Below, piece by piece: positions 1 through 7,727 of a stretch of DNA of 27,129 nt. The notes under the pieces are model-generated. The model was not told the origin of the DNA, did no database searches, and was given only the letters and a program-made list of their open reading frames with translations. The stretch is from Gemelliphila asaccharolytica (lineage in GTDB: Bacteria; Bacillota; Bacilli; Staphylococcales; Gemellaceae): assembly GCF_001553005.1 (NCBI RefSeq), contig NZ_KQ959911.1:1-27129 (forward strand), given 5' to 3'. A program made the translations under genes and the position numbers. Every line of letters begins with the position of its first letter. Position 1 is the first letter of the stretch.

Positions 1-182
1 AATTATACAATTATATTATAACAGAAATTTGGTTTTAATTTAATATATTTTTATTACATTTCTATTAAAAATATTTTTATAAAAAACATTTTGTAATTAA
101 CAAAATAAATAATATTACTTTTTTATTTTTAGACAGATAATTAATAATTATAGATAACTATATTATATAATCTAAAAAAATT

Positions 183-216
183 AAAAAAAGGCAACTTCTT
201 AAAGTTGCCTTTTTTT
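183..216 (-). terminator. Terminator of tig (probably bidirectional)
   Basis: A 9-bp stem (aggcaactt / aagttgcct) with a 4-nt loop is flanked by A-runs and T-runs, so it can act in both directions. It lies just past the tig stop codon. Positions 1-182 upstream are AT-rich and I see no gene there. Confidence 0.85.
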
Positions 217-221
217 ATATA

Positions 222-1496
222 CTATTTATTACTTTCTTTTAGTAAATCTATAGTTTTTTTAATAATAATTTCTGATTTAATATCGAAATTTGTTCCTAGA
301 TTTTTTTTAACATCTTCTTCACTCATTGAATAAGAATCAGCTATTTTTTTAATTTCTTTTTTAGCATCTTCTTCTGATACCTCTATTTTTTCTACTTTAG
401 ATATTTCATCTAAAACAAATGAAGTTTTTATTTTTTTAGATGCTTGTTCTTTCATTTCATCTTTTAATTCTTTTTCTTTTTTACCAGTAAATTGTTCATA
501 TAATTCCATTGTTATGCCTTGTCTTTGCATATTTTCTTTGAATTTATTATACATTCCATCTACTTCTTGTTCTATTAATTTTTCTGGAATATTTACTGTT
601 GCATTTTCTACTGATTTTATTACTACATCATCAGCATATTTTTTATCTGCTTTTTCTTTTTCTTCAAGAGTTATTTGATCTTTCAATTTAACTTTGTAAT
701 CTGCTACATTATCTGTTAATTCTTTTGTTAAATCTTTAACAAGTTCATCTGTTAATTCAGGTACTTCTTTTCCTTTTACATCATGTATTTTTACGTCAAA
801 TTTAGCTTTTTGTCCTGCTAGATTTTTAACTTGATAATTTTCTGGGAATACTACATTTACTTCAACATCACATGGTGCTACTTTCCCTACTAATTGATCT
901 TCAAATCCTGGTATGAAAGAATTTGAACCAAGTTCTAGTTCATAGCCATTTGCTTCTCCACCTTCAAATGGTTCTCCATCTTTGTATCCTTTAAAATCTA
1001 TAACTACTATATCACCTTTTTCAGATGCTGTTTCTTTAAGTGTCCATTCTGCTTGACGTGATAAAATTTGTTTTATTCTTTCATCGACATCTTTATCTGT
1101 AACTTTTACTTTTTCTTTTTTTATTCCTAGGTTTTTATATTCACCTAATTTTACTTCAGGTCTTACTACTATTTGTGCTTCAAATTCTACACCATCTTTT
1201 TTGTCTATTTTTCTTACATCAACATCTGGCATAGCTAATGGATTTATTTTTAATTCTTCTACTGCTTTTTTATATCCTTCTGGTAAAATAGAATCTACTG
1301 CTTCTTGATATAATGATTCTTCTCCATACATTTTGTTGAAAACATTTCTTGGTAATTTTCCTTTTCTAAATCCATGAACATTTATTCTTTTTACTACCTT
1401 TTTAAATGCTTTATCTAATGCTTTGTTTAATTCTTCTGCTGATGAGTTAAAAGTTATAGTTATCTTCCCATCTTCTTTTTTTATTATTTCTGACAT
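222..1496 (-). CDS. tig: Trigger factor (ribosome-associated chaperone, peptidyl-prolyl isomerase)
   Basis: Trigger factor binds ribosomal protein L23 at the exit tunnel and holds and isomerises nascent chains. The 424-residue length is typical. Seen: the N-terminal ribosome-binding signature FRKGKLPRN at about residues 43-51; an FKBP-type PPIase domain from about 161 to 240 (GDIVVIDFKGY, then FEGG and FIPGFEDQL); and a long charged helical C-terminal chaperone region. I place the start at ATG 1496 (MSEII), because the ggagg directly upstream is its ribosome-binding site; a TTG four codons earlier would sit inside that site. It is a single gene with its own promoter at 1549-1577 and terminator at 183-216. 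Confidence 0.97.
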   Translation of the reverse strand: MSEIIKKEDGKITITFNSSAEELNKALDKAFKKVVKRINVHGFRKGKLPRNVFNKMYGEESLYQEAVDSILPEGYKKAVEELKINPLAMPDVDVRKIDKKDGVEFEAQIVVRPEVKLGEYKNLGIKKEKVKVTDKDVDERIKQILSRQAEWTLKETASEKGDIVVIDFKGYKDGEPFEGGEANGYELELGSNSFIPGFEDQLVGKVAPCDVEVNVVFPENYQVKNLAGQKAKFDVKIHDVKGKEVPELTDELVKDLTKELTDNVADYKVKLKDQITLEEKEKADKKYADDVVIKSVENATVNIPEKLIEQEVDGMYNKFKENMQRQGITMELYEQFTGKKEKELKDEMKEQASKKIKTSFVLDEISKVEKIEVSEEDAKKEIKKIADSYSMSEEDVKKNLGTNFDIKSEIIIKKTIDLLKESNK

Positions 1497-1548
1497 TTTT
1501 TCCTCCAAAACTAATTGTCTTTATAACAGAGCCTAAACTCACGAAACT

Positions 1549-1577
1549 ATTATATATTATCTATCTTTAAAAGTCAA
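1549..1577 (-). promoter_or_regulatory. Sigma-A type promoter of tig
   Basis: On the minus strand TTGACT (1572-1577), a 17-bp spacer and a perfect TATAAT (1549-1554) lie about 55 bp before the tig start. Confidence 0.75.
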
Positions 1578-1594
1578 TCATAGCAATCTTTAAA

Positions 1595-1960
1595 TTATTT
1601 TTTTATCATATTTATCATATGCAAAGTTAACATTTTTATCTTTTGTTTTAAAAATAATCTTTGTGTACCATTTATATCTATTTTGTCTATTGCTTTTTCA
1701 AAATCTTCTTGCCAATAATTTGCTGTTTCCTTTGTTATAGGTATTTTATAGTGTTTTTCTTTTAAATTGGGCATATTGAAAACATTACTTTCTATACCCA
1801 AAAACATTCTAAAGAATTTTTTTTGCTCTCTTTTTACATTTTCATATCCATCGTAAAATAATAAATTTATTCTATCGTCCTTAGATATTATATCATCGTA
1901 TAATACATCTATTAATTTATCTATTTTTTCTTCCCCTATTTGATCGTATAAACTATTCAT
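1595..1960 (-). CDS. Group II-like truncated hemoglobin (YjbI family)
   Basis: A 121-residue haem globin of the truncated 2-over-2 class, probably cytosolic and used for oxygen, NO or redox chemistry. Seen: the family opening LYDQIGEEKIDKLIDVLYDDI with the B10 tyrosine at 21; the proximal-histidine region KEKHYKIPIT (H70) followed by a tryptophan at 83, the group II pattern; and the C-terminal helix MLTLHMINM. It starts at ATG 1960 behind a ggag site. It begins only 9 nt after the metK stop and has no promoter of its own that I can see, so it is probably co-transcribed with metK under the SAM riboswitch. The family is well supported; the exact ligand or role is not. Confidence 0.85.
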   Translation of the reverse strand: MNSLYDQIGEEKIDKLIDVLYDDIISKDDRINLLFYDGYENVKREQKKFFRMFLGIESNVFNMPNLKEKHYKIPITKETANYWQEDFEKAIDKIDINGTQRLFLKQKIKMLTLHMINMIKK

Positions 1961-1969
1961 AACATTCTC

Positions 1970-3148
1970 CTATGTTAATAATTTTTTAAATACTTCTACT
2001 TTATCTAATTTCTCCCATGTAAAGTCAGCATCATCTCTTCCAAAATGTCCATATGCTGCTGTTTTTTTGAATATTGGTCGTCTTAAATCTAGTGTTTTTA
2101 TTATTCCATTTGGAGTTAAAGAGAAGTTTTCTTTTATTGCTTTTACAATTTCTCCTTCATCTACTTTTGCAGTTCCAAAGGCATCTATAAATATTGAAAC
2201 TGGATTTGCTACCCCTATTGCATAAGCAAGTTGAACTTCTACTTTATCACAAACTCCACTTGCTACTATATTCTTCGCTATATATCTTGCCATATATGCG
2301 GCTGATCTGTCAACTTTTGTGGCATCTTTTCCACTAAAAGCTCCTCCTCCGTGTCGTGCATATCCTCCATATGTATCTACTATTATTTTTCTTCCTGTTA
2401 GTCCTGCATCTCCTACAGGGCCACCAATTACAAATCGTCCTGTTGGATTAATAAAATATTTTGTATTTTCATCTAATAAATTTTCATCAAGACAAGGTTT
2501 TATTACATATTCTTTTATATCTTTATGTATTTTTTCTTGACTTACTTCTTCTGAATGTTGTGTAGATACTACTACTGTATCTATTCTTTTTGCTACATTA
2601 TTAAGATCATATTCTACTGTAACTTGCACTTTACCATCTGGTTTTAAGTAATCCAAAATTTTATTTTTTCTCACTTCTGCTAATCTTTTTGATAATTTGT
2701 GACTTAAATATATAGGTAATGGCATATATGAACTTGTTTCATTAGTAGCAAATCCAAACATTAGCCCTTGATCTCCTGCACCTACTTCTTTTTCTTTTTT
2801 TTGTTTAGTTTCTACCGCATCATCTACTCCAAGTGCTATGTCTTTTGACTGTTCATCAAGTGCTACCAATACTGCAATACTGTCTGCATTGTATCCACTT
2901 GTAAAATCACAATATCCTATATTTCTTATAGTATCCCTTACTACTTTTTGATAATCTATTTTTGCCTTAGTTGAGATTTCTCCAATTAAAACTGCAAGAC
3001 CTGTATTTACAGCTGTTTCACAAGCTACCCTTCCATATGGATCTTCTTTTAAAACAGCATCAAGTACTGCGTCTGAAATTTGGTCCGCCACCTTATCTGG
3101 ATGTCCTTCTGTTACTGATTCTGATGTGAATAAATATGTTTTTGCCAT
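1970..3148 (-). CDS. metK: S-adenosylmethionine synthetase
   Basis: Makes SAM from methionine and ATP, the methyl donor for all methyltransferases in this window. The 392-residue length is normal. Seen: GHPDK at residues 15-19; the nucleotide-binding GAGDQG at 123-128; and the P-loop-like GGGAFSGKD at 267-275. The start is ATG 3148 (MAKTYLF), 7 nt behind an AAGGAG site; an upstream in-frame start at 3178 would lie against the riboswitch terminator and add a lysine-rich tail not usual in the family. Expression is controlled by the S-box leader at 3181-3319. The truncated globin follows 9 nt after its stop. Confidence 0.98.
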   Translation of the reverse strand: MAKTYLFTSESVTEGHPDKVADQISDAVLDAVLKEDPYGRVACETAVNTGLAVLIGEISTKAKIDYQKVVRDTIRNIGYCDFTSGYNADSIAVLVALDEQSKDIALGVDDAVETKQKKEKEVGAGDQGLMFGFATNETSSYMPLPIYLSHKLSKRLAEVRKNKILDYLKPDGKVQVTVEYDLNNVAKRIDTVVVSTQHSEEVSQEKIHKDIKEYVIKPCLDENLLDENTKYFINPTGRFVIGGPVGDAGLTGRKIIVDTYGGYARHGGGAFSGKDATKVDRSAAYMARYIAKNIVASGVCDKVEVQLAYAIGVANPVSIFIDAFGTAKVDEGEIVKAIKENFSLTPNGIIKTLDLRRPIFKKTAAYGHFGRDDADFTWEKLDKVEVFKKLLT

Positions 3149-3180
3149 TTGTTTCTCCTTTTTCTTTTTAGGGAGCAATT

Positions 3181-3319
3181 AAAAAAACCTTTCTCCGGAT
3201 TGAGAAAGGTTTTTTTCTCATCGCTCAAAGTTTTACTTTGCTTAGGATAAGCACCTTTGTTTATGATACTAGGTTGCCGGAGGTCATAGGGTCCTTGGCC
3301 CTCGCTCTCTCTTGATAAG
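3181..3319 (-). promoter_or_regulatory. SAM-I (S-box) riboswitch with expression-platform terminator
   Basis: Read on the minus strand, the leader opens with cttatcaagagag, continues with a GAGGGCC...GGACCC helix and contains the conserved CTCCGGCAACC of the S-box family. It closes at 3216 with a GATGAG segment that can pair with the opening CTTATC as helix P1. Immediately downstream a 15-bp stem (AAAAAAACCTTTCTC and its complement, 3181-3216) followed by a T-run is the intrinsic terminator. By family knowledge, SAM binding favours that terminator and shuts off metK. The minus-strand order aptamer, terminator, SD, ATG is complete. Confidence 0.93.
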
Positions 3320-3336
3320 TTTTTTTTATCTTATAT

Positions 3337-3365
3337 ATATTATTATATTATATGTTTTTTGTCAA
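3337..3365 (-). promoter_or_regulatory. Promoter of the metK leader
   Basis: On the minus strand a perfect TTGACA (3360-3365), 17-bp spacer and TAATAT (3337-3342) end about 18 bp before the riboswitch. The -35 box sits right behind the pta stop codon. Confidence 0.65.
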
Positions 3366-3367
3366 AA

Positions 3368-4357
3368 TTAATCTTGTAATGATTGCACAGCTGTAATTAA
3401 AGCTAATTTAATAACATCTATTTCATCACAACCTCTTGACAAATCGTTTACTGGAGCATTTAACCCTTGTAAGATAGGTCCTATAGCTTCAAATTGTCCT
3501 AATCTTTGTGCTATTTTGTATCCTATATTACCTGCTTCTAGGCTTGGGAATATGTATACGTTAGCATCTCCTTGAATTTCTGAATTAGGGCATTTTAGTT
3601 TTGCTACTCCAGGAACAAACGCTGCATCAAATTGAACTTCTCCTACTACTGGAATAACTGGTGCTTTTTCTCTAAATAGTTTTGTTGCTTCTGCTACTTT
3701 TAAACTATCTGGTGTATTTGCTGAACCTAGTGTTGAAAAGCTTAACATCGCTACTCTAGGATTTACATTGAAGCTTTTAGCTGTTTTTGCACTTTCTACT
3801 GCAACTTCTGCTAATCCAGCTGCATCTAATGTTGGGTTAATTGCACAATCTGCAAAAATAAATCTTGTAGCATTTCTACTCATGATGAATGCACCACTTG
3901 TTCTTTTAACTCCTGGTTTTGTTTTTATTATTTGTAATGCTGGTCTAACTGTATCTCCTGTTGAGTGTGCAGCCCCTGAAACTAACCCTGCTACTTTTTT
4001 AAGATAAACTAACATTGTTCCAAAGTAGTTTGGATCTTTTAATAATTCACGAGCTTGCTGTTCTGTTGCTTTTCCTTTTCTTCTCTCAACAAAAGCACTT
4101 ACCATTTCTTCTATACCATCATAATTAAGATGATCAATTATTTCTAAACCATCTGTTTTTAAAAATAATGAATGAGCTAATTCTTTTATTTCTTCTGGTT
4201 TTCCTAAAACAACAGGTTGTACATATGAATTTAAACTTAATCTTACTGCTGCAAGTAAAACTCTTTTGTCATCACCTTCTGGAAATACTATACGTACTTT
4301 TTTCCCTTCTAATTTTTCTTTAATTTCTTCAAATAAATCTTTTCTTTGTGTAACCAT
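3368..4357 (-). CDS. pta: Phosphate acetyltransferase
   Basis: Converts acetyl-CoA and phosphate to acetyl-phosphate, the first step of acetate production for ATP in fermenting bacteria. At 329 residues it is the short single-domain Pta form. Seen: VFPEGDDKRVLLAA at about 24-37; the active-site region GLVSGAAHSTGDTVRPALQ at 124-142; NPTLDAAGLAEVAVESAK; and a C-terminal GPILQGLNAPVNDLSRG signature. The ATG at 4357 follows a gggggaag ribosome-binding site. It is the last gene of a tight murA-epuA-pta unit, starting 13 nt after the epuA stop. I see no hairpin between its stop and the metK promoter. Confidence 0.96.
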   Translation of the reverse strand: MVTQRKDLFEEIKEKLEGKKVRIVFPEGDDKRVLLAAVRLSLNSYVQPVVLGKPEEIKELAHSLFLKTDGLEIIDHLNYDGIEEMVSAFVERRKGKATEQQARELLKDPNYFGTMLVYLKKVAGLVSGAAHSTGDTVRPALQIIKTKPGVKRTSGAFIMSRNATRFIFADCAINPTLDAAGLAEVAVESAKTAKSFNVNPRVAMLSFSTLGSANTPDSLKVAEATKLFREKAPVIPVVGEVQFDAAFVPGVAKLKCPNSEIQGDANVYIFPSLEAGNIGYKIAQRLGQFEAIGPILQGLNAPVNDLSRGCDEIDVIKLALITAVQSLQD

Positions 4358-4370
4358 TTTTCTTCCCCCA

Positions 4371-4559
4371 TTAATTATTAATTACGTCTAACACATGCTT
4401 TATAGCTCTCAAGCTAAATATGTCAATTAGCTTACCGTTTCCTATTACACTATATCCTATTATAACACCTATGTATGCTATTGCAAATAGTATTACAAAA
4501 AATTTTATAGTAGACCACAAAATTTTAATAAATGATTTTTTCTTAGATTTTTCTTCCAA
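4371..4559 (-). CDS. epuA: EpuA-family small membrane protein (often annotated RNA polymerase subunit beta)
   Basis: A 62-residue protein with a basic N-terminus, one transmembrane helix (about residues 15-36, FFVILFAIAYIGVIIGYSVI) and a short C-terminal tail. The pattern IGYSVIGNGKLIDIFS...IKHVLDVI matches the EpuA/PF11772 family, whose members follow murA in streptococci and other Bacilli. Databases call it DNA-directed RNA polymerase subunit beta, a label with little functional support; it is more likely a membrane anchor or modulator. It lies 14 nt downstream of murA and 13 nt upstream of pta, so all three are probably one transcript. Confidence 0.75.
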   Translation of the reverse strand: MEEKSKKKSFIKILWSTIKFFVILFAIAYIGVIIGYSVIGNGKLIDIFSLRAIKHVLDVINN

Positions 4560-4573
4560 TATATTCCTCTTAT

Positions 4574-5836
4574 TTATATTCTTATTATATCTGCACCTAA
4601 TTTTCTCAATTTTTCTTCTATATTAACATATCCTCTATCAATATGTTTAATATTTGTAACTACTGTTTGTCCATTTGCTATAAGTCCTGCTATTACTAAC
4701 GCTGCACCTGCACGTAAGTCTGTCGCTTTTACACTTGTACCTTCTAATTTTTCTCCACCTTCTATTAAGGCACTTCTTCCTTCTATCCTTATTTTAGCAT
4801 TCATTCTTCTTAATTCTTCAACATGCATAAATCTATTTTCAAAAACTGTTTCTGTTATTGTACTAACTCCCTTAGCTAACAATGTTAAAACCATAATTAT
4901 GCTTTGCATATCTGTTAAAAATCCTGGATGAGGTAGAGTTTTAACGTCAATTGGTAGTAAATAATCTCTATCATTTTTCACTCGAATTTCATTTTTATTT
5001 ACTTCTATTTGAACTCCCATTTCTCTCATTTTAGAAACTAATGCTACATTATCTTCATAACGTGCATTTTTAACCAAAACATTTCCTTTTGTTGCTGCTG
5101 CTGCTATCATATAGGTAGCTGCCTCTACTCTATCAGGCATTATAGTATGTTCTGCTCCATGAAGTTTTTCAACTCCTTCTATAACTAAACAAGAAGTATT
5201 TTCTCCACTAATTTTAGCTCCCATTTTTTTTAAGAAACTTATCATGTCACCAATTTCTGGTTCTTGTGCTACATTTACTAAAATTGTTTTACCTTTTGAA
5301 AGACAACTTGCCATTATCACATTTTGAGTTGCTCCAACACTTGGAAAATCAAAAAATACTGTAGTACCAGTAAGTCCTTTTTCTGCTTTAAGTTCTACAT
5401 ATCCAGCATCTTTAATAATATTAGCTCCAAGAAGTGAAAATCCTTTTAAATGCTGTTCAATAGGTCTACTTCCTATGGCACAACCACCCGGCATAGCAAC
5501 CTTAGCAAATTTCTCTCTTACTAATATAGGAGCTGCCACTAAAAAAGAAGCTCTCATTTTACTTACAAACTCGAAATCTGCCTCTTTTTTCAACGGATTT
5601 CTTGCATCTACTTCTAATGTTTTTTCTTCTTTATTATAATTTATCTTAACTCCTAAAGAAGTTAAAAGTTCAGATATAATCTTTACATCTGACAAGTTTG
5701 GAACATTATAAAACTTACTTACTCCTTCCGTAGCAAGTAAAGCAGAAGTAACAATAGGTAAAACTGCATTCTTTGCTCCTTCTATATAAACCTCTCCTCT
5801 TAAAGGTTTCCCACCTTTAATAACTATTTTATTCAC
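4574..5836 (-). CDS. murA: UDP-N-acetylglucosamine 1-carboxyvinyltransferase
   Basis: Transfers enolpyruvate from PEP to UDP-GlcNAc, the first committed step of peptidoglycan synthesis and the fosfomycin target. The 420-residue length is usual. Seen: K22-N23 in GAKNAVLPI; the mobile loop PGGCAIGSRPIEQH with the catalytic cysteine at 119, so it is not a Cys-to-Asp variant; and repeated GA-rich strands of the inside-out alpha/beta barrel, ending in RGYVNIEEKLRKLGADI. The start is GTG 5836 after a GGAGG site. Many Bacilli have two murA paralogues; which one this is cannot be told here, although the epuA neighbour resembles the streptococcal arrangement. Confidence 0.96.
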   Translation of the reverse strand: MNKIVIKGGKPLRGEVYIEGAKNAVLPIVTSALLATEGVSKFYNVPNLSDVKIISELLTSLGVKINYNKEEKTLEVDARNPLKKEADFEFVSKMRASFLVAAPILVREKFAKVAMPGGCAIGSRPIEQHLKGFSLLGANIIKDAGYVELKAEKGLTGTTVFFDFPSVGATQNVIMASCLSKGKTILVNVAQEPEIGDMISFLKKMGAKISGENTSCLVIEGVEKLHGAEHTIMPDRVEAATYMIAAAATKGNVLVKNARYEDNVALVSKMREMGVQIEVNKNEIRVKNDRDYLLPIDVKTLPHPGFLTDMQSIIMVLTLLAKGVSTITETVFENRFMHVEELRRMNAKIRIEGRSALIEGGEKLEGTSVKATDLRAGAALVIAGLIANGQTVVTNIKHIDRGYVNIEEKLRKLGADIIRI

Positions 5837-5870
5837 AACTATTCCTCCAAGTTATAATCATATCCATTTA

Positions 5871-5899
5871 ATATTACCATATTTTAAAAGATAAAACAA
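5871..5899 (-). promoter_or_regulatory. Putative promoter of murA-epuA-pta
   Basis: On the minus strand TTGTTT (5894-5899), 17-bp spacer and TG-extended TAATAT (5871-5876) lie about 35 bp before the GTG start. The rest of the 422-bp divergent gap (5837-6258) is AT-rich; apart from this and the plus-strand promoter at 6192-6200 I see nothing in it. Confidence 0.5.
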
Positions 5900-6191
5900 A
5901 ATTTTATTTAAACATATTTTAATATTATTAAGTTCTAAAAATAAATTCAAAAAATTTTTATCCATTGATATACTTTCTTATATAACGCCACATAAAAGTT
6001 AAGTATAATGCTAATAATTATTAAATCCTTTCATTTTTTTCAAAAAAATCATTCAATATCTTACTAAATATTTATAAAAATATTTTATACTATAAAATAT
6101 ATATTTACTATAATTATTATATTTTTATTTTTTCTAATATAAAAACATAATTTTCTAATTTTTAAATTTTATAGCTTATTTTCAGCATTTT

Positions 6192-6200
6192 TGATATAAT
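6192..6200 (+). promoter_or_regulatory. Extended -10 promoter for the HAD phosphatase-cdd unit
   Basis: TGATATAAT forms a perfect TG-extended -10 element. The -35 region 17 bp upstream (TAGCTT, 6172-6177) is poor. It lies about 58 bp before the ATG at 6259. Confidence 0.55.
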
Positions 6201-6258
6201 AAATACCCGATAAATATTATTTTTAACTCATTATATTTTTTTAGAAAAGGAAAAAACA

Positions 6259-7128
6259 ATGATAAAACTTATTGCTTCAGACATGGACGGAACTCTTTTA
6301 AATAGTGAACATTTTATTTCTGACGAAAATGTAACTGCAATTAAAAATGCCCAAAAAGAAAATATAGAATTTTCTATAGTAACGGGAAGGGCATATTTTG
6401 AAACAATTGACATTTTAAAAACTAATAATATAAAAGCAAGTATAATAGCTATGAATGGAGCTATATCTTATGATAAAAAAGGTGAAATCACCAACATTTT
6501 TCCACTAGATAAAAAAAATTCCCTTTTTATAATAAAAGAAGCTAAAAAATTAAATATAAATTTTGGAGTTTTTAATAAAAATTGCTTTTATTTAAAAAAT
6601 GTTAAGGATTATATAGATGCTTTTAAAAATTTAATAATTGATCAAGGTCACACCCCTAACATGAAAAAAATAACAGATGAAATAAAAAACAGACAAAAAC
6701 TTGGATATATCAAAGAAGTAACAAACCCTGAAAACTACCTTGATAGCAAAAATAATCCTGTTTTAAAAATTGACTTAATGGACGATAATAGTGACAAATT
6801 GATAAAATTAGCAAAAATATTAAAAAACAATAAAGAAATTTTTGTCACTTCTTCTGGAAGTAAAAACCTTGAAATTCTATCTAGTAAGGCTTCTAAAGGT
6901 AAAGCTTTAGAAATATATTGCAAAAATAAAAATATAAGTCTAAATAACTTAATGGCAATTGGAGATAATACAAACGACCTGTCTATGATAGAAAAAGCTT
7001 ATTATTCTGTAGCAATGAAAAATGCAAACTCTTCACTGAAACAAAAAGCTAAATTCATCTCAGATTACGATAATAATAACTCTGGTGTCGGAAGAATGAT
7101 AAAAAAATTAATTAACAAAAAATTATAA
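6259..7128 (+). CDS. Cof-type HAD-IIB family hydrolase
   Basis: A 289-residue haloacid-dehalogenase-superfamily phosphatase of the Cof/YidA type. Seen: motif I DMDGTLLNSE with catalytic aspartates D8 and D10; motif II in SIVTGR (39-44); the motif III lysine near 214 (SKASKGKALEIY); and motif IV GDNTNDLSMI (235-244). The type IIB cap lies between about 85 and 195. The family dephosphorylates sugar phosphates, flavin mononucleotide or pyridoxal phosphate; the substrate cannot be read from sequence. An AAAGGA site precedes the ATG. cdd starts 13 nt downstream, so the two are likely one operon. Confidence 0.9.
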   Translation: MIKLIASDMDGTLLNSEHFISDENVTAIKNAQKENIEFSIVTGRAYFETIDILKTNNIKASIIAMNGAISYDKKGEITNIFPLDKKNSLFIIKEAKKLNINFGVFNKNCFYLKNVKDYIDAFKNLIIDQGHTPNMKKITDEIKNRQKLGYIKEVTNPENYLDSKNNPVLKIDLMDDNSDKLIKLAKILKNNKEIFVTSSGSKNLEILSSKASKGKALEIYCKNKNISLNNLMAIGDNTNDLSMIEKAYYSVAMKNANSSLKQKAKFISDYDNNNSGVGRMIKKLINKKL

Positions 7129-7141
7129 ATGGAGAGAAATT

Positions 7142-7555
7142 ATGGATATAAATAAAAAACTTATTAACTTAGCTATAGAAGCTAGAAAAAAGGCTTATAC
7201 TCCCTACTCAAAATTTAATGTTGGAGCTTGTCTACTTTGCAAAAATGGCGAAATTTATACAGGTTGCAATATAGAAAATGCTTCTCTTACTCCTACAGTT
7301 TGTGCCGAAAGGACAGCTATCTTCAAGGCAATAAGCGAAGGAAATAAAGATTTTAAAAAAATAGTAGTTGTAGGTGGAAAAAATGAAAAATTAAATGATT
7401 TCTGTGCTCCTTGTGGAGTTTGCAGACAAGTAATAAGCGAATTTGTTAATGATAATTTTGAAATTATTTTAGCCATTAATGAAAATAATTATAAAGTTTA
7501 TAACTTTAGAAGAGATATTTTCCCTTTAGGATTTACCAAAGATGATCTAGATTAA
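7142..7555 (+). CDS. cdd: Cytidine deaminase
   Basis: Deaminates cytidine and deoxycytidine to uridine forms in pyrimidine salvage. At 137 residues it is the small homotetrameric type. Seen: the catalytic CAE at 54-56, with zinc ligand C54 and proton-shuttle E56; zinc ligands C91 and C94 in PCGVCRQ; the substrate loop GCNIENAS at 41-48; and the N-terminal AYTPYSKFNVGA. A ggagag site precedes the ATG. It is probably translated from the same transcript as the upstream HAD phosphatase, ending at the hairpin at 7579-7632. Confidence 0.96.
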   Translation: MDINKKLINLAIEARKKAYTPYSKFNVGACLLCKNGEIYTGCNIENASLTPTVCAERTAIFKAISEGNKDFKKIVVVGGKNEKLNDFCAPCGVCRQVISEFVNDNFEIILAINENNYKVYNFRRDIFPLGFTKDDLD

Positions 7556-7578
7556 AATAAATTGATAAAATATCCAAA

Positions 7579-7632
7579 AATAATATGTAAATTATTTTAA
7601 CATTTTAACCATAAAGTAATTTACATATTATT
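7579..7632 (+). terminator. Large hairpin after cdd, overlapping the guaA -35 box
   Basis: Perfect 16-bp arms (aataatatgtaaatta at 7579-7594 and its complement at 7617-7632) with a 22-nt loop, followed by a T-rich stretch. The second arm contains the -35 box of the guaA promoter. Confidence 0.55.
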
Positions 7633-7648
7633 TTATAATTGATATAAT
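7620..7648 (+). promoter_or_regulatory. Promoter of guaA
   Basis: TTTACA (7620-7625), 17-bp spacer and perfect TG-extended TATAAT (7643-7648). The predicted start near 7655 leaves a leader of about 73 nt before the ATG. Confidence 0.8.
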
Positions 7649-7680
7649 GTTTAAGTAAGCTTTTATGTTTATTCTCTATA

Positions 7681-7693
7681 TAAAACGAACATT
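7681..7693 (+). promoter_or_regulatory. Possible PurR box in the guaA leader
   Basis: The sequence taaaacgaacatt agrees at 11 of 13 positions with the Gram-positive PurBox AWWWCCGAACWWT. It lies about 30 bp downstream of the predicted transcription start. No convincing second box is seen, whereas Bacillus PurR normally uses a pair, so this is a candidate only. Confidence 0.35.
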
Positions 7694-7727
7694 TTAGCTA
7701 GTATTATTATTAAATTTAGGAGAAACA

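Noticed and set aside
2319..2540. Open frame on the plus strand opposite metK
   Set aside because: It is a shadow of the well-conserved metK frame, with no ribosome-binding site. The same holds for antisense frames at 3768-4007, 4420-4626, 6735-6923, 7255-7476, 18554-18908 and 26364-26858.
7650..7727. Purine riboswitch in the guaA leader
   Set aside because: The leader is only about 73 nt and I cannot find the conserved core loops of the purine aptamer.
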